64,000 nucleotides of DNA from Cryobacterium algoricola. GTDB lineage: Bacteria > Actinomycetota > Actinomycetes > Actinomycetales > Microbacteriaceae. Positions 1 through 8,795 of this stretch are shown piece by piece. The DNA is taken from positions 868,001-932,000 of the forward strand of contig NZ_SOFG01000004.1 in the NCBI RefSeq assembly GCF_004402485.1, read 5' to 3'. The translations under genes were made by a program, and so were the position numbers. The notes beneath the pieces are model-generated. The model saw only the letters and a program-made list of their open reading frames with translations. It was not told where the DNA came from and did not search any database. Positions within the stretch are counted from its first letter, which is position 1. Each line of letters opens with the position of its first letter.

Positions 1-1226
1 AGGCCCTCGTCGCCACGAGCGCCCTCGGCATGGGCTTCGACAAGCCGGACCTCGGCTTCGTGCTGCACCTGGGCGCCCCCTCCTCCCCCGTCGCGTACTA
101 CCAGCAGGTGGGCCGCGCCGGGCGCGCGACCGAGAACGCCGACGTGCTCCTGCTCCCCGGCATCGAGGACGAGGCGATCTGGCAGTACTTCGCCACCTCG
201 TCGATGCCGAGCGAGCACAAGGCGGAGGCCGTGCTCGGCGCCCTCGGCGACGCGGGCGGGCGGCCACTCTCGACGCCGGCGCTCGAGGCGCGGGTCGACC
301 TCAAGCGCTCCCCCCTCGAGCTGTTGCTCAAGGTCCTCGACGTCGACGGCGCTGTGCGCAGGGTCACCGGCGGCTGGGTGTCGACCGGGCAGCCCTGGGT
401 CTACGACCAGGTGCGCTACGAGCGCATCGCCGCCGCCCGGCTCGCCGAACAGCAGTCGATGATCGACTACGAGCGCACGACCGGCTGCCGGATGGAATTC
501 CTGCAGCGCGCCCTTGACGACGACACCGCGGTGCCCTGCGGTCGCTGCGACAACTGCACGGCGGCCTGGTACCCGTCCGACGTCGCCGTGGCGGCCGCCT
601 CCGCCGCCGCCGCCTCGCTCGACCGGGTCGGCGTCGAACTCGAACCGCGCGCCCAGTGGCCGACCGGGGTTGCGAGCCTCGGGGTCGACGTGCGCGGCAA
701 CATCCCGGTGGGCGAGCGCCTCGCCGCGGGCCGCGCCCTCGCCCGGCTCACCGACCTCGGCTGGGGCGGGCCCCTGCGCGACCTTTTCGCGGTCCAGGCG
801 GCGGATGCCGCGGCGAGCGCCGCGATGACGAGCGCCTGCGTGCGGGTGCTCGCCGACTGGAACTGGGAGGAGCGACCGGCCGCGGTGATCAGCATGCCGT
901 CGCGGCGGCATCCGCTTCTCGTCGCCTCTGTCGCCCGCGCCCTCTCGGAAGCGGGGCGCCTGCCCTGGCTCGGCTCCCTCGACCTGGTCGGCGGCGGCCC
1001 GGACGGCAGCAGCGGCGGCAACAGCGCCTATCGCCTCGCCGCGGTGTGGAACCGTTTCGAGGTCGGGGCAGAACTCGCCGCGGCACTGGCGCCGTTCGCC
1101 GGCAAGCCGGTGCTGCTGGTCGACGACCTCGCCGACAGCCGGTGGACCCTCACCGTCGCCGGGCGGCTGCTGCGCCGGGCGGGCACCTCGGCCGTGTTGC
1201 CGTTCACTCTGGCCCTGCGTTCCTGA
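1..1226 (+). CDS. recQ: ATP-dependent DNA helicase RecQ with C-terminal phosphoribosyltransferase-like domain (3' part only)
   Basis: The window opens inside the gene; codons start at base 3 and the 5' end is missing. The first residues, [16 protein letters not shown], are superfamily 2 helicase motif V, followed by motif VI ([11 protein letters not shown]). A RecQ zinc-binding cluster follows: Cys in GCRMEFLQ, then CGRCDNC. RecQ unwinds DNA 3' to 5' during recombinational repair. The last 120 or so residues are not a standard HRDC domain. They resemble a type I phosphoribosyltransferase, with a hydrophobic strand, [13 protein letters not shown] and then a helix, as at a PRPP loop. I recall this fusion in actinobacterial RecQ proteins, but its function is unknown to me. 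The stop codon lies in the first unit of an 8-bp tandem repeat. Confidence 0.93.
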   Translation, partial: ALVATSALGMGFDKPDLGFVLHLGAPSSPVAYYQQVGRAGRATENADVLLLPGIEDEAIWQYFATSSMPSEHKAEAVLGALGDAGGRPLSTPALEARVDLKRSPLELLLKVLDVDGAVRRVTGGWVSTGQPWVYDQVRYERIAAARLAEQQSMIDYERTTGCRMEFLQRALDDDTAVPCGRCDNCTAAWYPSDVAVAAASAAAASLDRVGVELEPRAQWPTGVASLGVDVRGNIPVGERLAAGRALARLTDLGWGGPLRDLFAVQAADAAASAAMTSACVRVLADWNWEERPAAVISMPSRRHPLLVASVARALSEAGRLPWLGSLDLVGGGPDGSSGGNSAYRLAAVWNRFEVGAELAAALAPFAGKPVLLVDDLADSRWTLTVAGRLLRRAGTSAVLPFTLALRS

Positions 1227-1283
1227 GTTCCTGCGTTCCTGAGTTACTGAGTTCCTGAGCTCCTGAGTTCCTGAGCTCCAGAC
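1220..1283. repeat. 8-bp tandem repeat over the recQ stop codon
   Basis: About seven consecutive copies of TTCCTGAG with single-base variants (TTCCTGCG, TTACTGAG, CTCCTGAG), then a decayed eighth unit. The recQ TGA at 1224-1226 falls in the first unit. The array fills half of the gap before the acyltransferase gene and looks like replication slippage. Each unit carries TGA in one frame, so readthrough would stop again quickly. Confidence 0.85.
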
Positions 1284-1353
1284 GCCGGGCCCGAATCGGC
1301 GAAGACACATTGTTCCGGTAGGCTCCCCGAGGCATTCAGAACCTGGGAGACCC

Positions 1354-3480
1354 GTGACATCGACGCTCAAGACCGAGAGGCCTGCTCCGGCGGCGCCAGG
1401 CGAAACCACCGTGCGCCGGGACATTCAGGGCCTGCGCGCCGTGGCTGTCGTCGCCGTCGTGCTGAACCACGTGATCCTGTGGCCGACCGGCGGTTTCATC
1501 GGCGTCGACATCTTCTTCGTCATCTCGGGGTTCCTGATCACCGGGATCCTGCTCCGCGACCACGAGGCAACCGGCACGATCTCGCTCCGACGCTTCTACG
1601 CCCGGCGCATCCGCCGCATCGCACCGGCCGCGGTGACCGTGCTGGCCGTCACGGCGGTCCTCGCCCACTTCCTGTTCAACAGCTCCCGGGCGCTCTCGAC
1701 GCTCTGGGACGCCGCCTGGTCCTTCGTCTTCGCGGCGAACTGGCACTTCACGGCCATCGGCACGGACTACTTCCACGCGACCGACCCGGCCTCGCCGCTG
1801 CAGCCGTACTGGTCGCTCTCGGTCGAGGAACAGTTCTACCTCGTCTGGCCGATCGCGGTGCTCCTCGTGCTCTCCGTGGGCGCGAAACGCCTGGGGAGCG
1901 CCCGCCGCGGCAGGGCCGCCCTCGGTGTGGTGGCGGTCGTCGTCATTGTCGCATCCTTTTTTTATGCCCTCGGTGAGAGCGCGACCACGCCGGCGGCCGC
2001 GTACCTGTCCACGTTTTCCCGGGTCTGGGAGCTCGGCATCGGCGCCCTCCTCGCCGCGGCGGCGCCGCTGTTCCTGAAGATCCCCGTTGCGCTGCGCGGG
2101 CTCCTCGGCTGGGCCGGCCTCCTCGGAATCCTGGCCGGCTTCTTCCTGATCGACGACACCCTGGCGTTTCCCGGCCCCTGGGCGGCCGTCCCCGTCGCGG
2201 CGACCGCGCTCGTGATCGTCGGCGGGATCACCGGCCCGCAGCACTACCTGTTCCCCCTGACGAACCCGCTCAGCGTCTGGATCGGCGACCTGTCCTACTC
2301 GCTCTACCTCTGGCACTTCCCGGTGATGGTGTTCCTGCTGATGGCGGACCCCACGCTCAGCGTGCAGGTCATCCTCGGCATGATCCTCGCGCTCTCGATC
2401 GTGTCGTACTACCTCATCGAACAACCCATGCACCGGTCGCCGTGGCTGCAACGCTTCGGCGGGTCCGCGGAGTCGAGCCGCCTCGCCTGGCGCACCTGGC
2501 GGGAGAAGTTCGGCTCCCAGTTCATCCTCGCCGGGTTGAGCCTGTTCGTGATCGCGACCGTGATCGGTGTCAGCGCCCAGGTCACGCTGCACGGCACGAG
2601 CGCGCCGGCCGCGCCCATCGCCGCGCCGGGCCCCGTGGAGGATCCGACAGCGCAGCTGCAGGCCGACCTCGGCGCGGCCGCCTCATCGACCGAGTGGCCG
2701 GGCACCCTCTCCCCCTCGCTCGACGACGCGATCGCAACGACGTCGAACAACAACCCGGCGAAGGGCTGCTTCGAGATCGGAAGCACGCCGAACTTCGACG
2801 GGTGCACCTGGGGCAACTCGGACGCCCCGAACCAGATGTACCTCGTGGGCGACTCGACGGCCCTCGCATACGCGCCCGCGTTCAAGGCCATGGCGGAGGG
2901 CAGCAACGGGCAGTGGAAGATCACCACGATCGGACTGTACGGCTGCCGGTTCACCGCCGTGCCCGTGCAGAACGACGGCGCCGGCGTGATGGATGCCTGC
3001 CCCCAGCGTAAACAGGACGTGGCCCAGCGCATCGTGGCCGACAACCCCCGGCTCGTCGTGATCTCGAACGCGTACGCCCTCGGCAAGATGCCCGACCGGA
3101 CCGCTCTCTCCGCGGAGACCCTGGTCGCGTCGACGGCCGCGGAGGCGGCTACCTACAACGCCGCGGGCCGGATCGTCTACCTCGCCCCGCCGCCCCTCGG
3201 CGCGAACCTCGGCCAGTGCTATTCGCCGGTCTCGAGCCCGCAGAACTGCAACACGGGCATCGACCAGGCCTGGCAGGACTTCGCGGCGGCCACCACCGCG
3301 TTGAACGGAACCGGCAGCTACTTCGTGTCCTCGCTGCCGTTCAGCTGCTACAACGGCGCCTGCCCCGCTTTCGCGGGCACGATCCCGACCAAGTACGACA
3401 CCGTACACATGACCGCAGCGTATTCGGCCCACATCGCGCCGGCCATCCGTTTCGCCTTCGGGGCACTCGGCCTGATGTAG
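1354..3480 (+). CDS. Membrane O-acyltransferase (OafA/YrhL type) with C-terminal SGNH domain
   Basis: A 708-residue protein starting at GTG, with a purine-rich ribosome site (CTGGGAGA) just upstream. Residues 25-420 form the acyltransferase-3 domain with about ten membrane helices and the catalytic-type His39 in VLNHV, followed by GFIGVDIFFVISGFLIT. Residues 400-425 are a further helix. The extracytoplasmic part, about 440-708, is an SGNH hydrolase-like domain: VGDS at 498-501 and the D-x-x-H motif at Asp682/His685. Such fusions move acetyl or other acyl groups onto cell-surface glycans. The substrate cannot be told from the sequence. It stands alone between recQ and a convergent ABC-F gene. 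Confidence 0.9.
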   Translation: MTSTLKTERPAPAAPGETTVRRDIQGLRAVAVVAVVLNHVILWPTGGFIGVDIFFVISGFLITGILLRDHEATGTISLRRFYARRIRRIAPAAVTVLAVTAVLAHFLFNSSRALSTLWDAAWSFVFAANWHFTAIGTDYFHATDPASPLQPYWSLSVEEQFYLVWPIAVLLVLSVGAKRLGSARRGRAALGVVAVVVIVASFFYALGESATTPAAAYLSTFSRVWELGIGALLAAAAPLFLKIPVALRGLLGWAGLLGILAGFFLIDDTLAFPGPWAAVPVAATALVIVGGITGPQHYLFPLTNPLSVWIGDLSYSLYLWHFPVMVFLLMADPTLSVQVILGMILALSIVSYYLIEQPMHRSPWLQRFGGSAESSRLAWRTWREKFGSQFILAGLSLFVIATVIGVSAQVTLHGTSAPAAPIAAPGPVEDPTAQLQADLGAAASSTEWPGTLSPSLDDAIATTSNNNPAKGCFEIGSTPNFDGCTWGNSDAPNQMYLVGDSTALAYAPAFKAMAEGSNGQWKITTIGLYGCRFTAVPVQNDGAGVMDACPQRKQDVAQRIVADNPRLVVISNAYALGKMPDRTALSAETLVASTAAEAATYNAAGRIVYLAPPPLGANLGQCYSPVSSPQNCNTGIDQAWQDFAAATTALNGTGSYFVSSLPFSCYNGACPAFAGTIPTKYDTVHMTAAYSAHIAPAIRFAFGALGLM

Positions 3481-3500
3481 GCGCGCCGTTTCCGGCGCGC
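3481..3500. terminator. Bidirectional hairpin between converging genes
   Basis: GCGCGCCG-TTTC-CGGCGCGC is a perfect 8-bp stem with a 4-nt loop. It fills the whole gap between the acyltransferase stop and the ABC-F stop. There is no T-tract. Confidence 0.7.
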
Positions 3501-5084
3501 TCAGGCGACCCTGACCTCGATCTCGCCCGGTTCGGCGGCCTCGCTGCCGAAGACCAGGAACCGGTTGGCGATCTTGTCCGTGAAGAACCTGTCGTGGCTG
3601 ACGACGACCACGGCTCCGGGGAAGTGCACGAGGGCGCGCTCCATCACCTGGGTGCTCGACAGGTCGAGGTGGTTGGTCGGTTCGTCGAGCAGCAGCACGG
3701 AGGCCCCGGAGAGCAGGCACTGCGCCATCGCGACGCGCGCCTTCTGCCCGCCGGAGAGGTTCCCGATCGTCTGCTTGAGGTCGGCCTCGGAGAACTGGAA
3801 CATCGCGAGGAAACGGTTCACCGATTTGCGCGTCGCGGTGAACGCGAGGCTGCCGGGCATGGCGTTGACCGCGTGCGTGACCGTGTCCTTCTCGTCGAGC
3901 TCGGCGAGGACCTGGTTGTAGCTGACCGGCGCGATGCCGCCCGCCCAGGTCACGGACCCGGAGTCGGCCTTCTCCTCGCCGTCGAGGACCCGGAGCAGGG
4001 TCGTCTTGCCGCTGCCGTTGGCGCCGAGCACCACGATCCGGTTGCCCCGCCGGACCTCGAAGCTCAGGTCGGAGAACAGGGCCTTGTCGCCGTAGGACTT
4101 GCTCAGGCCCTCGACCCGGCAGAGCACGTCCTTGACGTGCAGGCCGCGGTAGATCTCCGTGATGATCTGGTCGACCGGGCGGGGAGCCCGCGCCTTCTTG
4201 ATCTGAGCCAGCTGGCCGTCGAGGGTGCGGCTCGCGGCCTTCGCCGCCTCCCGGCGGTCGGAGATCCCCTCTGACTCGAATGCGAGGAGTTCGGATTCGT
4301 GCACGAACTGCTGTTCGAGCGTCTTGAGCCGGAACTGCTTCTGGATGACGTACTCGCCGAAGTTGCCGGGGTACTCGTGCAGGTGGAAGTTCTCGACCTC
4401 GATGATGCGGGTGACGACGGCGTCGAGGAACTTCCGGTCGTGCGAGACGATGATCGCCGCACCGTGGAAGTCGCGGAACCAGGCCTCGAGCCACTCGACG
4501 CCGGCGACGTCGAGGTAGTTGGTGGGCTCGTCGAGCAGGAGGACGTCGGGGTCCTCGAGCAGGATCTTGGCGAGCGCGGCCCGGTTGCGCCAGCCGCCGG
4601 AGAGCTCGTCGATCGCGCAGACGCGGTGGGCCTCGTTGAAACCGAGGGTGCTGAGTGCCGTGTCGATCCGGCGCGGGTAGTCCCAGCCGCCGAGCCGGTC
4701 CATGTCCTCGAAGAGTTCGGCCTGGCGGTGCAGGAGCGCGTCGTAGTCCGTGGCCACGGCGATCGCCGCGTCGATGGACGCGAGTTCGGCTTCGATGGCC
4801 TTGATCGGAGCGAAGAGGCCGTGCAGGACCTCGGTGATCGTGGACGAGCCGTCCAGTTCGGAGAACTGCGAGAAGTACCCGATCGAGACGCCGCTTTCGA
4901 GGGTGACGGTTCCGGTGTCCGGTGCCACCTGGTCGAGGATGAGCTTGAGGATCGTGGTCTTCCCCGACCCGTTCTTCCCGATCAGGCCGACGCGGTCGCC
5001 AGTCTCCAAACGGAAATGGGCATCGCGCAGGATCTGCGTCTTCTCGAATCGAACACTGACGTCGTTCAGCCTGATCAGGCTCAT
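3501..5084 (-). CDS. ABC-F family ATPase (ribosome-associated type)
   Basis: A 527-residue protein with two ABC cassettes and no membrane helices. Cassette 1: Walker A GKNGSGKTT near residue 36, signature LSGGWRNR, Walker B VLLLDEPTNYLD. Cassette 2: GANGSGKTT, LSGGQKAR, VLLLDEPTNHLD. The linker of about 80 residues is charged and probably helical, as in ABC-F proteins, which act on stalled ribosomes or protect them from antibiotics. Whether this copy is housekeeping (EttA/Uup-like) or confers resistance cannot be settled here. The start is ATG with GAGAGGACAG upstream. It lies 68 bp downstream of the ADP-ribosylglycohydrolase-like gene on the same strand. Confidence 0.92.
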   Translation of the reverse strand: MSLIRLNDVSVRFEKTQILRDAHFRLETGDRVGLIGKNGSGKTTILKLILDQVAPDTGTVTLESGVSIGYFSQFSELDGSSTITEVLHGLFAPIKAIEAELASIDAAIAVATDYDALLHRQAELFEDMDRLGGWDYPRRIDTALSTLGFNEAHRVCAIDELSGGWRNRAALAKILLEDPDVLLLDEPTNYLDVAGVEWLEAWFRDFHGAAIIVSHDRKFLDAVVTRIIEVENFHLHEYPGNFGEYVIQKQFRLKTLEQQFVHESELLAFESEGISDRREAAKAASRTLDGQLAQIKKARAPRPVDQIITEIYRGLHVKDVLCRVEGLSKSYGDKALFSDLSFEVRRGNRIVVLGANGSGKTTLLRVLDGEEKADSGSVTWAGGIAPVSYNQVLAELDEKDTVTHAVNAMPGSLAFTATRKSVNRFLAMFQFSEADLKQTIGNLSGGQKARVAMAQCLLSGASVLLLDEPTNHLDLSSTQVMERALVHFPGAVVVVSHDRFFTDKIANRFLVFGSEAAEPGEIEVRVA

Positions 5085-5152
5085 TGCTGCTGTCCTCTCG
5101 AGGGACGCCCAGGGAATTCGGCGAGCGGAGCCCAGTCGAGTCTACAAAACCC

Positions 5153-6034
5153 TCAGCGCAGCACGTCCATCCGGGCGGGGTCGTCGGGGTCGTGCGGCAC
5201 CCCGCTGCGGGTGGACAGCATCCCGAGGCGCACGAGGTCGATGCCGAACAGGTCCGGCCGGCCGTGCACGCGACGGCGCCAGGCAACCGGGACGGCCTCG
5301 AGTCCCCACCGGCCCGCGAGCAGCGCGCCGGCGGCGGCCACGCTGGCGGGGTCCGCGCCGCTGTGCGCAGCACGGGAGATCACCTGTTCGACGAGCGAGG
5401 CATCCGCAGCACCGGCCTCGCCGAGGATCGCCCACGCGCCCTGCAGCACGCCACCGACCGCGCCCACGCGCTGCACGTCGACCGTCCGCCCCTGCCCGGC
5501 CGCAGCGAGGTGGGCTTCCCAGGCGGCGCGCGCCTCTGCGGGCAGGGTCGCGAGTCCGGCCCGGGGATCGAGGCGGCCCTCGAGGACGGCCACGCGGAGC
5601 GAGAGCCCGAAGAGCACAGCCGCATCGCCGGTGCCGGGGTCGGCGTCGGGGTCGGCGTCGGTACGATCCAATCCGGTCACCGCCGTTCCGCGGCCGGAGC
5701 CGACCAGCCGGGCGGCTTCGGCGAGCGCAACCGGGTCGTCGAGGAGGGCGAGTGCGACGGGCGCCGTTCGGAGCAGGCGTCGGCCGGCCGCGAGCCGCAC
5801 CGCCTCCGGATCGTCGGCTCCCGGACCCGAGGCTCCCGGTTCGGCATTTGCGCCGAGTTCCTCCCAGAGGTCCGCCTCTCGGGGGTCGCGGCCGTCGGCC
5901 ATGAGCAGCGCGAGGTCCACGGCGGCGGCCGTCCGCTCGGACCACGCGAAGTCGTCGCCGGATGCCAGGGCATCCCCGGCGGCGAGCCCCAGCAGGACAG
6001 CGGCGGACCGATCGTGCTGTTCGGGTGTGAGCAC
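5153..6034 (-). CDS. ADP-ribosylglycohydrolase-like protein with degraded metal site
   Basis: A GTG start at 6034 is preferred because AGGGAGG lies 5 nt upstream; an ATG at 6175 would add 47 residues but has no ribosome site. The fold signature of the DraG/ARH family is readable: VLLGLAAGDAL near the N-terminus, LLRTAPVAL in the middle, and a C-terminal GALLAGRWGLEAVPVAW. ARH enzymes remove ADP-ribose using two Mg2+ ions held by TDDT and DTD motifs. Here the first is WSERT (residues 31-35) and the second is SGADP (225-229), so most metal ligands are absent. It is probably a binding protein or inactive relative. It is divergent from the amino-acid transporter operon. Confidence 0.72.
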   Translation of the reverse strand: MLTPEQHDRSAAVLLGLAAGDALASGDDFAWSERTAAAVDLALLMADGRDPREADLWEELGANAEPGASGPGADDPEAVRLAAGRRLLRTAPVALALLDDPVALAEAARLVGSGRGTAVTGLDRTDADPDADPGTGDAAVLFGLSLRVAVLEGRLDPRAGLATLPAEARAAWEAHLAAAGQGRTVDVQRVGAVGGVLQGAWAILGEAGAADASLVEQVISRAAHSGADPASVAAAGALLAGRWGLEAVPVAWRRRVHGRPDLFGIDLVRLGMLSTRSGVPHDPDDPARMDVLR

Positions 6035-6208
6035 AGCGACCTCCCTGGCAGGAGCGACGACATCGGATGCGCGCAGCATACGTCCCGGCCGCACGGCCGA
6101 CAAGGCCGGAACCCCCGTCCACCACCCCCGTTCGCGATACCGGAGAACGGCCGGCGGGGCGTCATTGCGCGTCATGGGAATAGTCGGAGTCGCCTGCTCC
6201 TTGTTAGT

Positions 6209-6291
6209 CTTCGGACGTCCCCGGTGAATGCACCAGGCCCGGAGACTCCCTCCCGTGAAGGACCGCCACCCTGGTCCTCCACCTTCCGAAG
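6209..6291 (+). promoter_or_regulatory. Possible structured leader of the amino-acid ABC transporter operon
   Basis: CTTCGGA (6209-6215) pairs perfectly with TCCGAAG (6285-6291). Inside are two local hairpins: CCGGTG-aatg-CACCaGG (6221-6237, one bulge) and AGGACC/GGTCCT (6259-6264 with 6273-6278, 8-nt loop). This makes a closed multi-arm fold 46 nt before the start of the binding-protein gene. I do not recognise it as a known riboswitch class. The rest of the 303-bp gap between the divergent genes (6035-6337) shows nothing clear. Confidence 0.35.
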
Positions 6292-6337
6292 CGTCAAACC
6301 GGCGGTTCGATTCCCTGCATTCGCGTTAGGCACTCCC

Positions 6338-7177
6338 ATGAAGCTCAAGTTCTCCTCCGCGCTCGTCGCGGGAGCCATCGTCACCCTCGCGGCACTGTCG
6401 CTCACCGCGTGCGCCGCCGGCGGCACCGCCGGAAGCACTGCCGGAAGCACGAACGGCGCATCGACCGCCGACGATTCCCTCACCAAGGTGCAGAAGGCCG
6501 GAACACTCACCGTCGGCACAGAGGGCACCTACCGCCCGTTCTCGTTCCACGAGAACGGTTCCGGGGACATCACCGGCTATGACGTCGACGTCGTCAAGGC
6601 CGTCGCGGCCAAGCTCGGTGTCAGTGCCACGTTCCAGGAGACGCAGTGGGACGGCATCTTCGCCGGCCTCGAGGCCGGCCGCTTCGATGCGATCGCCAAC
6701 CAGGTCTCGATCACTCCCGAGCGCACCGCCAAGTACGTCTTCTCCACCCCGTACACCTACTCGACCGGCGTCATCGTGGTCAAGGCCGACAACACCTCGA
6801 TCACCTCGTTCGACAGCCTCTCCGGAAAGACGACCGCGCAGTCGCTCACGAGCAACTGGAACACTCTCGCCACCCAGAGCGGCGCCAACGTCCAGGCCGT
6901 CGAGGGCTGGGCGCAGTCGGTCGCCCTTGTCGAGCAGGGCCGGGTCGACGCCACGATCAACGACAACCTGACGTTCCTCGATTACAAGAAGAACAACGAC
7001 GCCTCCGGCCTCAAGGTCGCCGCGACGACGACCGACAAGTCGGAGAGCGCCCTCGCGTTCGCCGGCGGCAGCACCGCCCTCGCCACTGCGGTCGACGCCG
7101 CCCTCGCCGATCTGGCCGCCGACGGTACCCTGACCTCGATCTCGGAGAAGTACTTCGGGGCCGACGTCTCGAAGTAA
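6338..7177 (+). CDS. Polar amino-acid ABC transporter substrate-binding lipoprotein
   Basis: A 279-residue protein. The start at ATG 6338 is fixed by a typical lipoprotein signal: MKLK, a hydrophobic stretch, then the lipobox LTAC with Cys25. A low-complexity Ala/Gly/Ser/Thr linker follows, then a family 3 solute-binding domain (VGTEGTYRPFSFHENG, ITGYDVDVVKAVAAKLG, DGIFAGLEAGRFDAIANQVSITPERT). It captures a polar amino acid outside the membrane and delivers it to the permease encoded 8 bp downstream. The exact ligand is not evident; cystine-like or glutamine-like binding proteins are closest in pattern. Confidence 0.93.
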   Translation: MKLKFSSALVAGAIVTLAALSLTACAAGGTAGSTAGSTNGASTADDSLTKVQKAGTLTVGTEGTYRPFSFHENGSGDITGYDVDVVKAVAAKLGVSATFQETQWDGIFAGLEAGRFDAIANQVSITPERTAKYVFSTPYTYSTGVIVVKADNTSITSFDSLSGKTTAQSLTSNWNTLATQSGANVQAVEGWAQSVALVEQGRVDATINDNLTFLDYKKNNDASGLKVAATTTDKSESALAFAGGSTALATAVDAALADLAADGTLTSISEKYFGADVSK

Positions 7178-7184
7178 CCAGCAG

Positions 7185-7853
7185 ATGACTCAGTCGAACT
7201 GGGATCTCGCCCTCAGCGCGCTGGGCCCGATCCTGATGGGCGCTATCCAGGGCACGATTCCGCTCGCGCTCGTCTCGTTCGCGCTCGGTCTCGTGCTCGC
7301 GCTCGCCCTCGCGCTGATGCGGCTGTCCCGGCTGCGCTGGCTCTCCGCGATCGCCCGGGTGTTCATTTCGATCGTGCGGGGAACCCCGCTGCTCGTGCAG
7401 CTCTTCGTGATCTTCTACGGGCTGCCCTCGCTGGGTCTGCTGATCGACCCGTGGCCGAGCGCCGTGATCGCCTTCTCCATCAATGTCGGCGGGTACGCGG
7501 CCGAGGTGATCCGTGCCGCGATCCTCTCCGTGCCCCAGGGCCAGTGGGAGGCGGCGTGGATGGTCGGGATGTCGCGCCGCAAGGCCCTGACCCGGATCAT
7601 CCTGCCGCAGGCCGCCCGCGTCTCCGTCCCCCCGCTGTCGAACACCTTCATCAGCCTCGTCAAGGACACCTCCCTCGCCTCGCTGATCCTCGTCACCGAA
7701 CTCTTTCGACAGGCCCAGAAGGTCGCGGCCTTCAGCCAGGAATTCATGCTGCTCTATCTCGAGGCCGCGCTCGTGTACTGGGTGATCTGTCTCGTGCTCT
7801 CGACCGTGCAGAGCCGGCTCGAAAAGCGATTGGACCGCTATGTCGCCCACTGA
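7185..7853 (+). CDS. Amino-acid ABC transporter permease (HisM/GlnP type)
   Basis: A 222-residue integral membrane protein with about five helices. The BPD-type EAA loop is seen around GQWEAAWMVGMSRRKALTRI, followed by LPQAARVSVPPLSN. It forms the channel with the ATPase, whose start lies 14 bp inside the 3' end of this gene, which implies coupled translation. Only one permease gene is present, so the pore is probably a homodimer. The start ATG at 7185 lies 8 bp after the binding-protein stop. Confidence 0.93.
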   Translation: MTQSNWDLALSALGPILMGAIQGTIPLALVSFALGLVLALALALMRLSRLRWLSAIARVFISIVRGTPLLVQLFVIFYGLPSLGLLIDPWPSAVIAFSINVGGYAAEVIRAAILSVPQGQWEAAWMVGMSRRKALTRIILPQAARVSVPPLSNTFISLVKDTSLASLILVTELFRQAQKVAAFSQEFMLLYLEAALVYWVICLVLSTVQSRLEKRLDRYVAH

Positions 7854-8742
7854 CACCCCGCTCGACCCGCCGCGCGAACCGCAGACCGAACCGCAGCCCG
7901 GCGACGGGACGGCGCCAGCGGCATCCGCTGCCCTGCTGAGCGTGCGCGGCCTGCGCAAGAGCTTCGGAACGACCCGGGTACTCGAATCGATCGACCTCAC
8001 CGTCGGCCGGGGCCGGGTGCTCGCCCTGATCGGCCCCTCCGGCTCGGGGAAGACCACGATCCTGCGCTGCCTGAACGGGCTCGAGACCGCGGACGGCGGC
8101 ACGATCACGATCACCGCCGCGGAAGCAGACCCCGCGGCCGCAGGCGCAACACCCGCCGGCACCGGGACGGGCACCGAGCTGACGGTCGACTTCGGCGCAG
8201 CGGGGGGCCCGCGCGACAAGCAGCTCGCCGCCCTGCGCGACCGGTCGGCCATGGTGTTCCAGAACTACAACCTGTTCCCGCACAATACCGTGCTCGAGAA
8301 CGTGCTCGAGGGACCGGTCGTGGTCCAGCGCCGTCCGAAGGCCGAGGTCACCGCGGAGGCGCTCGCCCTCCTCACCCGGGTGGGTCTGGCCGACAAGACG
8401 GATGCCTACCCATTCGAGCTCTCCGGCGGCCAGCAGCAGCGGGTCGGCATCGTCAGGGCTCTCGCACTCCGGCCCCAGCTTCTCCTCTTCGACGAGCCCA
8501 CCTCATCCCTCGACCCTGAACTGGTCGGAGACGTGTTGCGCCTGATCAAGGAACTCGCGATCGAGGGCTGGACGATGGTGATCGTCACCCACGAGCTCGA
8601 ATTCGCGCGTGAGGTCGCGAGCGAGATCGCCTTCGTCGACGGCGGCAGGATCGTCGAACACGGCGATCCGAAGCAGGTGCTCCGGCACCCGCGCGAGGAA
8701 CGCACCCGGCAATTCCTGCACCGCCTGCTCAACCCGTTCTGA
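7840..8742 (+). CDS. Amino-acid ABC transporter ATP-binding protein
   Basis: A 300-residue ATPase: Walker A GPSGSGKTT, Q-loop FQNYNLFPHNTV, signature LSGGQQQR, Walker B LLLFDEPTSSLDPE, switch His in VTHELEFAREV. It powers the permease encoded just upstream. Two oddities are an N-terminal extension of about 35 residues rich in Pro and acidic residues, and a 30-residue insertion between the first ABC strands and the Q-loop (about residues 90-125, Ala/Gly/Thr-rich). That insertion makes it longer than the usual 245-260 residues for the GlnQ/HisP family. Confidence 0.93.
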   Translation: MSPTDTPLDPPREPQTEPQPGDGTAPAASAALLSVRGLRKSFGTTRVLESIDLTVGRGRVLALIGPSGSGKTTILRCLNGLETADGGTITITAAEADPAAAGATPAGTGTGTELTVDFGAAGGPRDKQLAALRDRSAMVFQNYNLFPHNTVLENVLEGPVVVQRRPKAEVTAEALALLTRVGLADKTDAYPFELSGGQQQRVGIVRALALRPQLLLFDEPTSSLDPELVGDVLRLIKELAIEGWTMVIVTHELEFAREVASEIAFVDGGRIVEHGDPKQVLRHPREERTRQFLHRLLNPF

Positions 8743-8795
8743 ACCCGCCAGCCCGGCCCGTCGTCGCCGCCCGGCCGCGCCGATATCGTGGTGCC

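Noticed and set aside
6299..6325. T-arm-like GGTTCGATTCC before the binding-protein gene
   Set aside because: The flanking bases do not form a five-pair stem and no cloverleaf can be built upstream.
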